Source: Saccopteryx bilineata
Lineage: Eukaryota > Chordata > Mammalia > Chiroptera > Emballonuridae
Direction of reading: 5' to 3'
NCBI RefSeq assembly: GCF_036850765.1
Contig: NC_089495.1
Location: 25,264,875-25,328,874, forward strand
Length of the DNA stretch: 64,000 nucleotides
The notes under the pieces were generated by a model that saw only the letters and a program-made list of their open reading frames with translations, made no database searches and had not been told where the DNA came from. Shown piece by piece: positions 54,401 through 64,000 of this stretch (position 1 is its first letter; the number at the start of each line of letters is the position of its first letter). The position numbers and the translations under genes are program-made.

Positions 54401-55580
54401 TTGTAAGCAAAACAGAAAATCACAATAAGTGATTATAATGCATTGTGACAAATGCCATCATAGTGGCTCACGTTCCAGTTCATCTTTGTGGCCTCCTCTT
54501 CCTGTTTCAGTAAATGGAAGCATTTATGGGAGATGTTCTGAAGGGAATGCCCCTTGGCTCTCTTCCACATAAGACAGGGACTTTCTTTTGAAGTGCCTAT
54601 TATCGGAAGACAAGGCTACCCAGAAAGCTGCTTGTGGAAACCTCAGGCAGTTGTAGGAAAGGGAGGTTGGTCAGGATTATTGTTCTGTTGTAATGAATTC
54701 AAGAACCCTCAGAAGGTTCCCGAAAGCCAGAGAGACCTGTGCCATGGAGACAAGACAAGGTTTTTTTGGGTTGTGGTGTTTGTCTTCTCCATCTATATGG
54801 AAAGACGCCGCGATGATCGCATGCATGATGTCAGAGAATGTATGATACCGAACAAAAGAACTCTGCATCATAGCCACATTACGGTCTGTCTAGCAGGTCT
54901 CGACAAGTGCTGTCCGTCTGTCTGTCTGTCTGTTTTGGTAGCTGCAGAGCCCCTTGGGATCTAAGATGCCACACTTACCCATACACAAACACCTTTACAA
55001 GGTGGCCTGGTGCTTCAGCTGATGCAGTCAAATACTCAGAGGGTGGCTTGAAAACAGCCCCCGTATCCGGTATGTCAGTGGATTTGGGGGATAGTCACAA
55101 TTCTATCTGGGAATACTTGGCTCCATTTTTAGATTTTGTTTCAAACATGTATCCTGATTTAGGGTTTACAAATATATGATCTCCATGTGAATAGCATTAG
55201 ATTTTAGCATTCTTCTTTCAGAACTTGAAGCACTTTTTAAGTGGTGTTTCTTTGCCACCCAATAGCCCTGGTTTTCTGTGTGTCCTTGGGGGCCCCACTG
55301 CCACTGCAGCTCTCCTGTTCTGTATAGCCTCACGGACTACCTCTCCAGGCCTGGTATTTCCTATTCTGATGTCATCATTTGACCCTAGAAACCGAGATGG
55401 TGTTAGGGTGGGTCAGGACAAGGCTGTGACAAGACAGCGTCCTGGATGTCACCTCAGCTATGCAGCCTGTCTTCAATCACCAACCCCCAACACACACTCC
55501 CTTGGCTGGAAATTGAGTGACAGTTCGGAAGGCACCAGTTAGACATTCCTATGATCCTAAGTTTCTTCCTCCAGCGGTGA
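54401..55580. other. Single-copy stretch
   Basis: No repeat recognised apart from five TCTG units at 54919-54936. The open frame 54554-54964 is unsupported. Confidence 0.5.
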
Positions 55581-55584
55581 ATCT

Positions 55585-55775
55585 TGCTGGGTGCCCTTGA
55601 GGAAGTCAGTAAACTCTTCTGTGGATCATCTGAAAATGGGGATAGAAATTGTACGGACCTTATGGTATAGCAGGGGGGATTAATTGTGTTAATCTGTGTA
55701 ATTAGAACAGTGACTAGACAGTAGTGGGCACAATATAAGTGTTTGTTACTAATATCATGATTATTGTTCTTACCT
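55585..55775 (+). mobile_element. MIR SINE, plus strand
   Basis: TGCCCTTGAGGAAGTCAGTAAAC, GTGGATCATCTGAAAATGGGG, AATCTGTGTAATTAGAACAGTG and GTGGGCACAATATAAGTGTTTG are in MIR order. Confidence 0.86.
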
Positions 55776-56785
55776 CTACAATTCATTAATATTAGTATAA
55801 GTGCCCATTAATATTTGATGTAACATTCATAGTGACACAGGCCTCTCTCTGGGAAAGTTCCTGAGAATACAGGGAAGGAAAGAGCTAACGGCAACAAAGA
55901 CCAAAGCCTCCTTTCTCCTTACACCATGTGGTGCAGGCTAAAGTCCTGGCCCGCAGGACCCTGTTGGACCACGCAGGGCTGTTGCAGCAACTCACATCTG
56001 TTCTAGTCAGTTCCTCTTTTTTCTTCTTGTTTGCCTCGGTTTGCATGGCCACCCTGCACCCCATCAAGTTGCTTGCTGTCACTCTCCACTCTGACTCAGC
56101 CAGCAAGCATCTCAAAAATCAACACTGGAAAATCCGCAGCCAACCATCACAACTTTATCTACTGTCCTTGCCCCCCACTCTCTGGCACAAGCTCCCTTCC
56201 AGTGAGCTTGCCGGTCTTTGTTGGCACCCGCACCCTCATTCCTCCGCCGACTCCATAACGAATCAGAGCAGTCTAAAGCAATTGGCCTTGGAATTTGAGC
56301 TTTGACTTTTACCCAAGAAATTATGTATTTCTAAATATTGACCTTTGGTTCTTCTAATGGAGTCTAGATGATAGTCTCAGACATTGCCTGGCTATGCAGA
56401 TTCCTGGTTCCTTGGGTGACTAAGTATTTTTAGGTTGTTTTCTTTTGCTTAAACTCTAACCTCTTTTTCTAACCTTTAAGTTTATTTTTTTTTCAAGGGA
56501 TCAGCCAATTTGTGTTTAGTTGTCTAGGGGGAAAGAAGTGTCTTATGGCGATTAGATAGAGGCCAACTTGCTTTCAGAAAATGTAATTTTCTTAAGATAC
56601 TGGAGCATGCTAACTTCCTTTCTTTGACACAACTATTACAGTTTATCTAGGCTCACTAGTGAGATTAATCTAGAAAACAGACTTGCACAACAGAGAGTTT
56701 GTTTTAATCCGTGCATTTACCCAGTTCAAAAAAAAATCTATAAAATCATTAATTAACAAAACAAAATAAAAAAAAAACAAAAAAC
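55776..56785. other. Single-copy stretch
   Basis: The open frame 55928-56305 has no recognised domain. No repeat recognised. Confidence 0.5.
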
Positions 56786-56787
56786 CA

Positions 56788-56945
56788 GCCCTGGTTGGGT
56801 AGCTCATTTGGCTGAAGTGCTGTCTCCTTATGCTGAGGTTGTGAGTTCAATCCTCAGTCAAGACACAAGAATCAGCCAATGAGTGCAAAATTAACTAGAA
56901 TGGCAAGTTTCTCTCTCTCTCTCAAATCGATAAACAAAAAAATTT
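56788..56945 (+). mobile_element. SINE-D (VES-like), plus strand
   Basis: GCCCTGGTTGGGTAGCTCAT TTGGC, GTTGTGAGTTCAATCCTCAG TC and the CAAGAATCAGCCAATGAGTG body are the VES pattern, ending in a short (CT)n and an A-rich tail. Diverged; no clear target duplication. Confidence 0.92.
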
Positions 56946-57394
56946 AGAAAATAAACCCAAGTGGTGAAAAAGTACTCTTGAATAATATTCATTAAATTAT
57001 AATTTCAGGCCAAAAACAGAAAGGAAAAAGAGAGAGAAATGTCAACCAAGAAAAAAATAAAAGTAGTTTGCAGTCACCAGGGGCTGCCAGGGCCAATCAC
57101 GGTCCACAGTGGCCTTTAACAGTGTTTCTCCAGAAATCACAACATAGGGCCAACAACAAACAACTGCCTGATCATGGTAACCGTTGCCATGGTCCCTGGT
57201 CACAGTAGCACACAGAGGTGTGTATGATGAAAATGTCCCCATTATTAGGAATGTTACAACAGAGGCCATAAACTAAATGGAAGGTGCACAAAAAAGAAAA
57301 TTTTGTTCTGGCTCTGTTCCAAGGTGCTTAATTTTTGCTTAATCCTTTGCTTTCTCATTATCATACAGAGCCGTCTTCAATTCTAGACACTATC
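56946..57394. other. Single-copy stretch with half-perfect X-box
   Basis: GTTGCCATGG at 57183-57192 matches the left half and spacer of an RFX X-box, but the right half (TCCC) does not. Nothing else was recognised. Confidence 0.45.
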
Positions 57395-57592
57395 ATGTGT
57401 ACATATTTATCACCTTGTAATGTACTATACAGTATATGGTTTCTTATTTATTTTCTGTCCCCCTCCACCAGACTCTAAGCTCAGTGAGGGCAGGCATGTT
57501 TTGTTTATCCTGTTTAGCCTTGTATCAGCAGCCCTTAAAATAGTGCCCAGCTTGTAGTAGGTGCTCAATAAATATTTGCTGAATAACCATGT
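57395..57592 (+). mobile_element. L2 3' end, plus strand
   Basis: ATCACCTTGTAATGTACTATAC, CCTCCACCAGACTCTAAGCTC AGTGAGGGCAGG, TTTATCCTGTTTAGCCTTGTATC, GTAGTAGGTGCTCAATAAATATTTG CTGAATAA. A well-preserved L2 end. Confidence 0.88.
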
Positions 57593-57694
57593 GACTCATT
57601 CACAGTTCCTCACTCCCCTAACCGCCAACAGAATACATAGATGCTCAGCCATAGATCTATATAGGATATATAAGAATAAGAAAGCCTACCGTTC

Positions 57695-57865
57695 TTAAAA
57701 TCATGGGTCTTTCGAACCTAAAGAAACCAGGTTATTCAGTCCAATTCCTTAATTTTACTGACGAAGAAGGAGAGGTCCAGAGTATCAGTGTTGCCCAGAC
57801 ATGTAGCAAATTAATAAAATAACCAGAAGTAGAAATCAGGACTCCTTGTCCAGTGTTCACCCTTT
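57695..57865 (-). mobile_element. MIR fragment, minus strand
   Basis: AATTTTACTGACGAAGAAGG AGAGGTCCAGAG and GTAGAAATCAGGACTCCTTG TCCAGTG match the reverse-complement MIR core (ACAGATGAGGAAACTGAGGC, CCAGGACTCCTGGCTCC). Confidence 0.6.
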
Positions 57866-58620
57866 CCCTCTATTTTCAGTAGTGACCTTTTCCCAGTCCT
57901 GGAATAGCAGGGACCTCCTTCATCATAACAGTGTGGTCAGGGCCCAATGATGCTGAGCCTGCCTTGGGACCCCTTACGTGACCTGTCTGTTAGTTATGGG
58001 CCGAGAGAATGCCTTCCACATTGTTGAGACCCTTTTATCAGCCTTTGGGTCTTCAGACACAGTCTCTTGTCTCCTTCTCCCAGATTCTAGTTCAAGCCCG
58101 ACCCATTTTATGAAGTCTCCCCCTTTGAATCCAATCTGTATGGATGTCATGTGCCTCTGCTTTGCTGATTTAATTTCAAATGAAGCCACCAGCAGTGTAA
58201 ATGAGGGAGACTGCCCTGGCCAGGGACGGAAGGCCTCCCTGGATTGCTAGACTTTTCTAATTTAAAAGAAACTGACATTTTCTAGAGCTAAGATTCTCAT
58301 TGTCACCAATGTCTTTACATTTTCACCCCTGTCTTTCGGGGATTAACGGGAAGAGAGATCTCCAGGGGCAGAGACCTTGCATTCTGCATTCTGGGTCTCA
58401 GACACCATGTCCCCTGCTGAGGAGGCCTCTCCCACACCAGTCCATCATATTGACTGTTGATACGATAACTGAAGAGATCCTATCAGAATACTTGAGTGAG
58501 GAGCACAAGCGAAGTCTTGTCTCACCATGAGGTTAAGGGACAGGGGCTGCCCTATTGCCTGCCCCCTGAGACCCAGGAGCTGTCCACCCTCAGTTCCACT
58601 CTGGAGACTCCTCTTCTACT
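57866..58620. other. Single-copy stretch
   Basis: No repeat recognised; chance open frames only. Confidence 0.5.
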
Positions 58621-58882
58621 GCTGCCTTTCCTTTTTTTTTTTAATAATTTTATTTTTTTAATGGGGTGACATCAATAAATCAGGATACATATATTCAAAG
58701 ATAACATGTCCAGGTTATCTTGTCGTTCAATTATGTTGCATACCCATCACCCAAAGTCAGATTGTCCTCTGTCACCTTCTATCTAGTTTTCTTTGTGCCC
58801 CTCCCCCTCCCCCTCCCCCTCTCCCTCTCCCCCCTCCCCGCATAACCACCACACTCTTATCAATGTCTCAAGCTGGCTTTCC
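58621..58882 (-). mobile_element. Young L1 3' end, 5'-truncated, minus strand
   Basis: The body at 58632-58871. Read on the minus strand, it carries the G-rich tract (plus-strand 58798-58840), GGTGATGGGTATGCAACATA, GACATGTTATCTTTGAATAT, TTATTGATGTCACCCCATT and an A-rich tail. This is the 3' UTR I associate with recent bat L1s. GCTGCCTTTCC (58621-58631) and GCTGGCTTTCC (58872-58882) flank it. Confidence 0.82.
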
Positions 58883-60055
58883 CAAGTCCCTGGAGAAGGG
58901 GCCTTTTTTCCTTTCCACATCCAGGTCTGCTTTCCTTTTACCTTCAGGTTAGAATCACTACTCCATCTGCCTCAATTCTCAGCATCCCCACGATTCTATT
59001 CCCTGAAGGTTGCTCTGGGGACATCCCAGAGGGGCCACTCTGGGGGCATGGGCCCGCTGCCCTCCCGGAAGCAGCCGCCTTACACTTCTTGGCCTCACGT
59101 TGGCCTTTCCCCTTTCCTCTCACTTTCATTCTTTCTTCCTTTGAAAGCTTTGCCAGGAGGCTGTTCTTTTAGTATCATAACTCTGGATCAAGGTATCCCC
59201 TATTTCTCAAACTTCCCTAGGTTTGGGAGTGGGTGATTGCTTTCCTGATTTTGTTTTGGGTCTTTTTTTTTTCCAATTTGAAAATGGAGCTGAGGATTGC
59301 CAGCTCTCTGAATCATGACTTCCCTCCTAAGAACTCCACAGTAACCATAAGCCCATAAAAGAATAGCCTTCATCTTTCCATGAGTTCTTTTTCTCTTATC
59401 ACTGCGCGAATGGTAGGATGTACATGCTCACCTTTAAAAAGTCCTTGTTTCTTAGGTGGTCTTGACATCTCAGTCCCTTTGTAGGAACATCTCTGATGAA
59501 TATTGTCTCTGGCAGAGACAGACTGCTCTTGGTTTAGTCTGGAGTCTCTTCTTCTTTAACTCAGAAGAGAATCAATAGTTTAAAATAAATTTTAGCCTTT
59601 TTGACCACTAATGCAGATTATATAAAATTATGATCCTTTCTCTTATTTTCTGAAGCAAACTCTAGTTACTTCAATGAGCAGGAAAGACAGTCTATGGCTG
59701 GAATGCAGCACATTTCAAACATTGTCAATGAAAATTTGTGCATCACTTGTCTAGAGCTTTTCAGTGTTGATGTCTGGGAACATGGTCAGGTCACAATTAC
59801 TAAAGACAAGGTGAGGACACTGGGTTGGGTTAGATTAAGAAGACTTAGAATATCACATAAAATGTCCTGGAATTTATCCCAGAAAAAATACATTTATTTA
59901 GGTAGAAGTGTTAGGTTTCAGAATAACATTCCTAAGGTAGCAGGCTGAAAGAGGTTTAGAAAAGAGAAGCCAGAATGAGGAAGGCTAGTTGTAGCCATGG
60001 GGATAAAAATATTATTATGGAATTAAGAAATATTCCTGAGAGCTGAAATAAATGA
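58883..60055. other. Single-copy stretch
   Basis: The open frame 58793-59236 begins in the C-rich L1 tract and has no recognised domain. No other repeat was recognised. Confidence 0.5.
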
Positions 60056-60059
60056 ATCC

Positions 60060-60440
60060 CTAAAGAGGCCTCACATCTCTCAGGTTCTCTTCATTCTGTC
60101 CATGCCATTGCCTCTACAATATTTTGTGTGTCCAAACTCACCTTGTGACTCAAAATTCAGCTCAGTGGCTAATTTCTGTATGAGAGCTTCCTTTCCCCCC
60201 TTTAAAGGGGTCTTCTCTGACTACTAGGACAGCTTTAGCAATTGATCTATCAATATTGAGTTGGGACTTAACACTTAGATCATTGTATTATAGTTATCTG
60301 CATACAGATATCATATTCTGGCATATCCTGATAAATTATCTTCTTAAAGAAAGAATTCAAGTTCAGCATTCTTTGTATCGCCTTGTGTAGCCCATTGTTG
60401 GCTCTTGATAAATACCAACAGAATGAATACTTTACTTCTC
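60060..60440 (+). mobile_element. L2 3' end, plus strand (long)
   Basis: TTCATTCTGTCCATGCCATTG, CTTGTGACTCAAAATTCAGCTC, GGGGTCTTCTCTGACTACTAGG, TAACACTTAGATCATTGTATTATAG and TAGCCCATTGTTGGCTCTTG ATAAATACC keep the L2 3' order over about 380 bp. Confidence 0.8.
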
Positions 60441-61250
60441 TGAGCACCATTATGCAATCATCTAACACTAACATTTTACTGTACGTAACTGTATCGATTA
60501 CCAACACGGATCATTTGCATTTAGTTTTATTTCAGTTTACTTTTTTATACTCCCAGATATTCACACTTATCACAGTGAGACTATAACCTGGCATTGTTCT
60601 TAATATGGGCTTGTGTAGTTCAAGAAGACTGAAATGAAAACAGTCAGATGATCCAAAAGCCCACAGGCTCTGGATCACGTGTTTTGGCCATGAGAGTTGC
60701 AATATGTTGCCACCTATTAATTAAATCTGTACTCTGGTGAATTAGCCAAGAGAGAGAATTCTTTTTAAATGAACCAAGAAGGATGAGGAGGATAATAAGT
60801 CTAGGAAACCACGGGGGTAATCAGAACCTTTGGTGTGGCAACACCAGGGCCATACCATTTTCCCAGCAGCTGTGAGAGAACAGCAGGGAGGCATAGAAGC
60901 CAAGAAAGAGCCTACAGATTTTGGCTGAAAAATCCTATCTAAAACATTATATTGCTTCATAACAAATAAGCGAATAATAGTAGAGCAAAAGGAAGAGTTA
61001 ATTGTGAGCTTGATTAGAATGAGAGTGTTAGGTATAGGTGAAATTTTAGAGACTGTTTAGATTCTAGAATTTTACTAACCAGAATATTACTGCATCAAGA
61101 TCTCTGAAAATCTACTGATGACTGTGAACCTGTCTCTGAAAAAATACACATACATACAACGTCAACCTGAGGTTGACACCTTTGGATTCAGGACACATTT
61201 CCTCATTGTAGGTGAGGAAAATGTATCTCAGGAAGAGCCGGCAATTTTCT
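60441..61250. other. Single-copy stretch
   Basis: No repeat or gene recognised. Confidence 0.5.
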
Positions 61251-61252
61251 CA

Positions 61253-61970
61253 AGATGAATAGGTAAAGAAGATGTGGTACATATATGCAATGAAGCGTTA
61301 CTCAGCCATTAAAAAAAACTGAATGAGCCTGACCTGTGGTGGCGCAGTGGATAAAGCGTCGACCTGGAAATGCTGAGGTCGCCGGTTCGAAACCCTGGGC
61401 TTGCCTGGTCAAGGCACATATGGGAGTTGATGCTTCCAGCTCCTCCCCCCAGTCTCTCTCTCTCCTATCTCTCTTCTCTCTAAAAATAAATAAACTAAAA
61501 AAAAAAAATTAAAAAAAAAAACTGAATGAAATCTTGCCATTTACAACAGCATGGATGGACTTGGAGGGTACTGCGCTTAGTGAAATAGGTCAGACAGAGA
61601 AAGAAAAAGTCATATAATTTCATTTGTATGTGGAATCTAAAGAACAGAAACAAACAAAACAAAACAAAATAGAAACAGACCCATAGATACAAAGAACAAA
61701 GTGGTGGTTTCCAGAGGGATGGGGTATGTGAAACAAGCAAGCGAAGGCGATTAAGGGGTACAAATGTTCAGTTATAAAATAAACTCATGGGCAAGTAGCA
61801 AACAGCATAGAGAATATAGTAAATAATACTGTAGTAACTTTGGGGACAGAAGGTAACTAGAGTCGTCATAGTGATCACTTCATAATGTACATAAATATTA
61901 CATCACTATGTAGCATACCTGAAGTTAATATAGTATTGCAAGTCAATGATACTTTAATTAAAAAAATTAT
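61253..61970 (+). mobile_element. L1 3' UTR, plus strand, split by SINE-C
   Basis: GATGTGGTACATATATGCAATG, TTACTCAGCCATTAAAAAAAAC, TTACAACAGCATGGATGGAC, TTAGTGAAATAGGTCAGACAG, GTGGTGGTTTCCAGAGGGATGG and TAAATAATACTGTAGTAAC follow placental L1MA/MB 3' ends. The SINE-C divides it at CTGAATGA. Confidence 0.88.
61310..61529 (+). mobile_element. SINE-C, near consensus, inserted in L1
   Basis: The body at 61327-61512 is the cleanest SINE-C here: GCCTGACCTGTGGTGGCGCA, GTCGCCGGTTCGAAACCCTG, CCTGGTCAAGGCACATATGG. AAAAAAAACTGAATGA occurs on both sides. Near-identity to consensus wording indicates a young insertion. Confidence 0.96.
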
Positions 61971-62164
61971 ATATAAAGTTAATGACAGTGTGGTTATTAT
62001 ATATTTTAGGTTATTCCCTGAAGAATGCCTCCAGAACTCAAACCCCAATCTGGCTTTTACCCCATGCATTTTCCCTCATGTGTAATGTCCAACAGATAAA
62101 ATAATCAATTTTATTTGCACAAAACTCACTCATATTTTTGCTCTCTGGGAGGAAAACTGAAATA
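61971..62164. other. Short single-copy AT-rich stretch
   Basis: No feature seen. Confidence 0.5.
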
Positions 62165-62350
62165 AAAATTGAGTGTCTTTTGTTTCAGGCACTGTACTGA
62201 GTCCTTTCACGAACACTGTTTTACTACTCCAACCACTACAGACAGTGTTCTTATTATTCATTGAGGAAATAAAGAGACAGATTAAGTTACCTCCCCAGGT
62301 TCACAGACAGAAACTCAGGCTCAAATATGAATCCACCACCCTTACCTCAG
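62165..62350 (-). mobile_element. MIR SINE, minus strand
   Basis: TTTCAGGCACTGTACTGAGTCC, CCAACCACTACAGACAGTGTTC, TCATTGAGGAAATAAAGAGACAG and AGTTACCTCCCCAGGTTCACAG give the reverse-complement MIR in order. Confidence 0.86.
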
Positions 62351-62774
62351 TGTTGTTTTGGCTCCGCCCCCTTACTTCTCATTGTTCAGAGCTAGCTCTC
62401 TGGGAATGCTATTTTTTTAATCTGGCAAAGGAAATAATAAGGCTTATCGATGCCACTGCCGCAACTCTCTCTAAGTACATTTAGAGAAACACTTTATGTT
62501 GCAAACCTACCAGCAGAGTTGTTTGGGAATGTCTAGATACATCCTTATCTTTTTCAGCATAATTTTTCTAGTTATTCCAATCAAGTTTACCTACCTCTCT
62601 GCTCCCTGTTTAAAACATCAGCACCAAAGGTTAGTACATGTCAAAAGCCTTAAAATTTTGTCTTCATTTTGTCTTAGTAATTCTAGTTCTATCAATTTAT
62701 ATTAAGAAAATGATTGCATAATGAATATCTAGAAAGTCTACCATGATATATTTCTAAAATTATGATATAAAAGT
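62351..62774. other. Single-copy stretch
   Basis: No feature recognised. Confidence 0.5.
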
Positions 62775-63240
62775 TATAATATGAGGCAAACTAAGTATTT
62801 AGCAATAGAAAAGTATGGCACATTCATACAGTACAAAATGTGCAGCAATTATAAATGATATTGTACCCCTGGCCAAGTTGCTCAGTAAATAAAGCATTGA
62901 CCCGGCATGCCAAAGGTCGTGGGTTTGACCCTGGGTCAGCGCATGCACGTAGGAGAAGCAATCAACGAGTACATAACTAAATGGAGCAACTAAGTAAAAC
63001 AATGAATTGATGCTTCTCTCTCCCTCCCCCTTCCCCTCTCTATCTCTTTCCTTCCTCTCACTCGCTCAAGTCAATGAAACAATAAAAAAGAAATGATATT
63101 GTAGACATATATTGATACTTACTGGCATGGCAATAGGTATAATTTTTGAGTTGAATGTGACTGTATTATACAGACACTTCTGTGATTTATTTTTCTTATT
63201 CTTTTTAAAATAAACATATTGTTATATATTATGAATATAT
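62775..63240 (+). mobile_element. Old L1 3' UTR, plus strand, split by SINE-D
   Basis: AGTATTTAGCAATAGAAAAG, TATGGCACATTCATACAGTAC, GTGCAGCAATTATAAATGATATTG and then, beyond the SINE, ACATATATTGATACTTACTGG CATGG parallel L1M 3' UTRs (TATGGTACATCCATACAATGG, ATGCAGCCATTAAAAATGATG). Confidence 0.65.
62853..63103 (+). mobile_element. SINE-D relative, plus strand, perfect target duplication
   Basis: The body at 62866-63090 starts CCCCTGGCCAAGTTGCTCAG, contains GGTCGTGGGTTTGACCCTGG and GGAGAAGCAATCAACGAGTAC, and ends in a CT-rich and A-rich tail. AAATGATATTGTA is repeated exactly at 62853-62865 and 63091-63103. Confidence 0.95.
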
Positions 63241-64000
63241 ATTATTTAACTACTCTTATTAATATATACATGCATTTTTTTCTTTTTATTTTCTTTTTGA
63301 CACTAATGGTCCTTATGTCCCTTATGGGAGTCCAGACAGCATCTTATTAATTTTCCAGTCACAGTTTACATTCAATATTCCTCTGTATTCATTTCAGATG
63401 CACAGCAAAGTGGTTATAAAATCATCTACTTTACAAAGTTACAGACTAGTTGCAGAGAGGTAGATCACAGCTTGGGGAACATAGTCAGTAATATCAGCCG
63501 CTGTATGGGGCCAGGTGGGGCCCTGAAGCATGGGGGCAGGGCACCCGACAGCATCCTCACCACAGGTACTTATCTCCCTTCTAAATTTCTCTTCTTCCTC
63601 CCGAGCTGGGGGGGGGTACACTGTTTTTTCTTTCCATTTTACAAGATGTTACCTTCTGCCCACACTATTGATAATAATAAAACCCTGTGGTCTAGCTCAG
63701 TCATATTTAGCTCTTGAAGTATAAAAGAGAGACTGTGAAACTTAGAAACTATTTTTCTCACGCAACAAACCTTGGCTTTTAAGACAATATCGCAAATTAT
63801 ATTTTTGAAGTCGAAATCTAAATATTGCTTCTTAATTGTATTTCTGCTTCAACATACTATTTTTTCTAACTCAGTGGAAGCCTCTGGATGAATAGGCCCA
63901 CGGAGAAGACAGTGAGAAAACAATAAAAGCATGTTATGTGTATATATATTTTAAATTATCCTTATTAAACATTAACATATCCTTTTTTTAAAAAAATATC
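63241..64000. other. AT-rich single-copy stretch to the window end
   Basis: No repeat or gene recognised. The open frames at 63439-63724 overlap on both strands. Confidence 0.5.

Noticed and set aside
55928..56305. 125-codon plus-strand frame as a gene
   Set aside because: No domain, no splice or polyadenylation support, and overlapping frames on both strands.
57183..57196. Second X-box
   Set aside because: Only the left half GTTGCC and ATGG match; the right half TCCC breaks the RFX pattern.
58793..59236. Proline/serine-rich frame
   Set aside because: Its first part is the C-rich tract of an L1 3' UTR; the rest has no recognised domain.

Overview
The window looks like mammalian nuclear DNA from an echolocating bat. 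The main evidence is a set of young tRNA-derived SINEs whose heads (GCCCTGGCCGGTTGGCTCAG, GCCTGACCAGGCGGTGGCGC, GCCTGACCTGTGGTGGCGCA and the VES-like GCCCTGGCCAGATAGCTCAG) I know from bat genomes. They sit on an ordinary placental background of MIR, L2, old L1 and MaLR repeats. I cannot fix the family or species; an emballonurid or rhinolophoid bat is only my impression.

I see no protein-coding gene, rRNA, functional tRNA gene, CpG island or CRISPR array. All open frames are short. The long ones mostly lie in SINE-A copies or low-complexity DNA. The window is therefore intergenic or deep intronic. I call four SINE sets locally: SINE-A (about 330-400 bp, two-part body), SINE-B (about 300-340 bp, body made of repeated CAGCTTGAGC-like units), SINE-C (about 190-260 bp, CT-rich tail) and SINE-D (older, VES-like).

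Layout. 0-8.7 kb: mostly single-copy DNA with MIR and L2, one diverged SINE-A, and a local duplication of a MIR-containing segment (4715-4886 and 6493-6662). 8.7-10.7 kb: an L1 3' end cut by SINE-B, then SINE-A and a 5'-truncated SINE-B. 10.7-23.4 kb: no young SINE, only old MIR, L2, L1 and an old LTR, with AT-rich single-copy DNA. 23.4-25.5 kb: SINE-D and two SINE-B in a row. 29.7-31.1 kb: three minus-strand SINEs in or beside one old L1. 32.2-35.5 kb: an MLT1-like LTR, a complete mariner-type MITE with promoter-like motifs, SINE-C, LTR-like DNA and SINE-A. 36-37.1 kb: single-copy DNA with a dense homeodomain/octamer site cluster. 38.8-42.1 kb: a pyrimidine satellite grown from a SINE-B tail, a SINE-B patched with a copy of flanking DNA, a CR1/L3 coding remnant, and two SINE-A head to head. 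42.1-49.5 kb: repeat-poor. 49.5-64 kb: SINE-C, MIR and L2 copies, an old SINE-A, a young L1 3' end, and two L1 3' ends each split by a SINE.

No set of genes works together here. The biology visible is transposon history: nested insertions with readable target-site duplications, local templated rearrangements, and a few candidate regulatory elements in single-copy DNA. All family names come from remembered consensus sequences and were not checked by a search.
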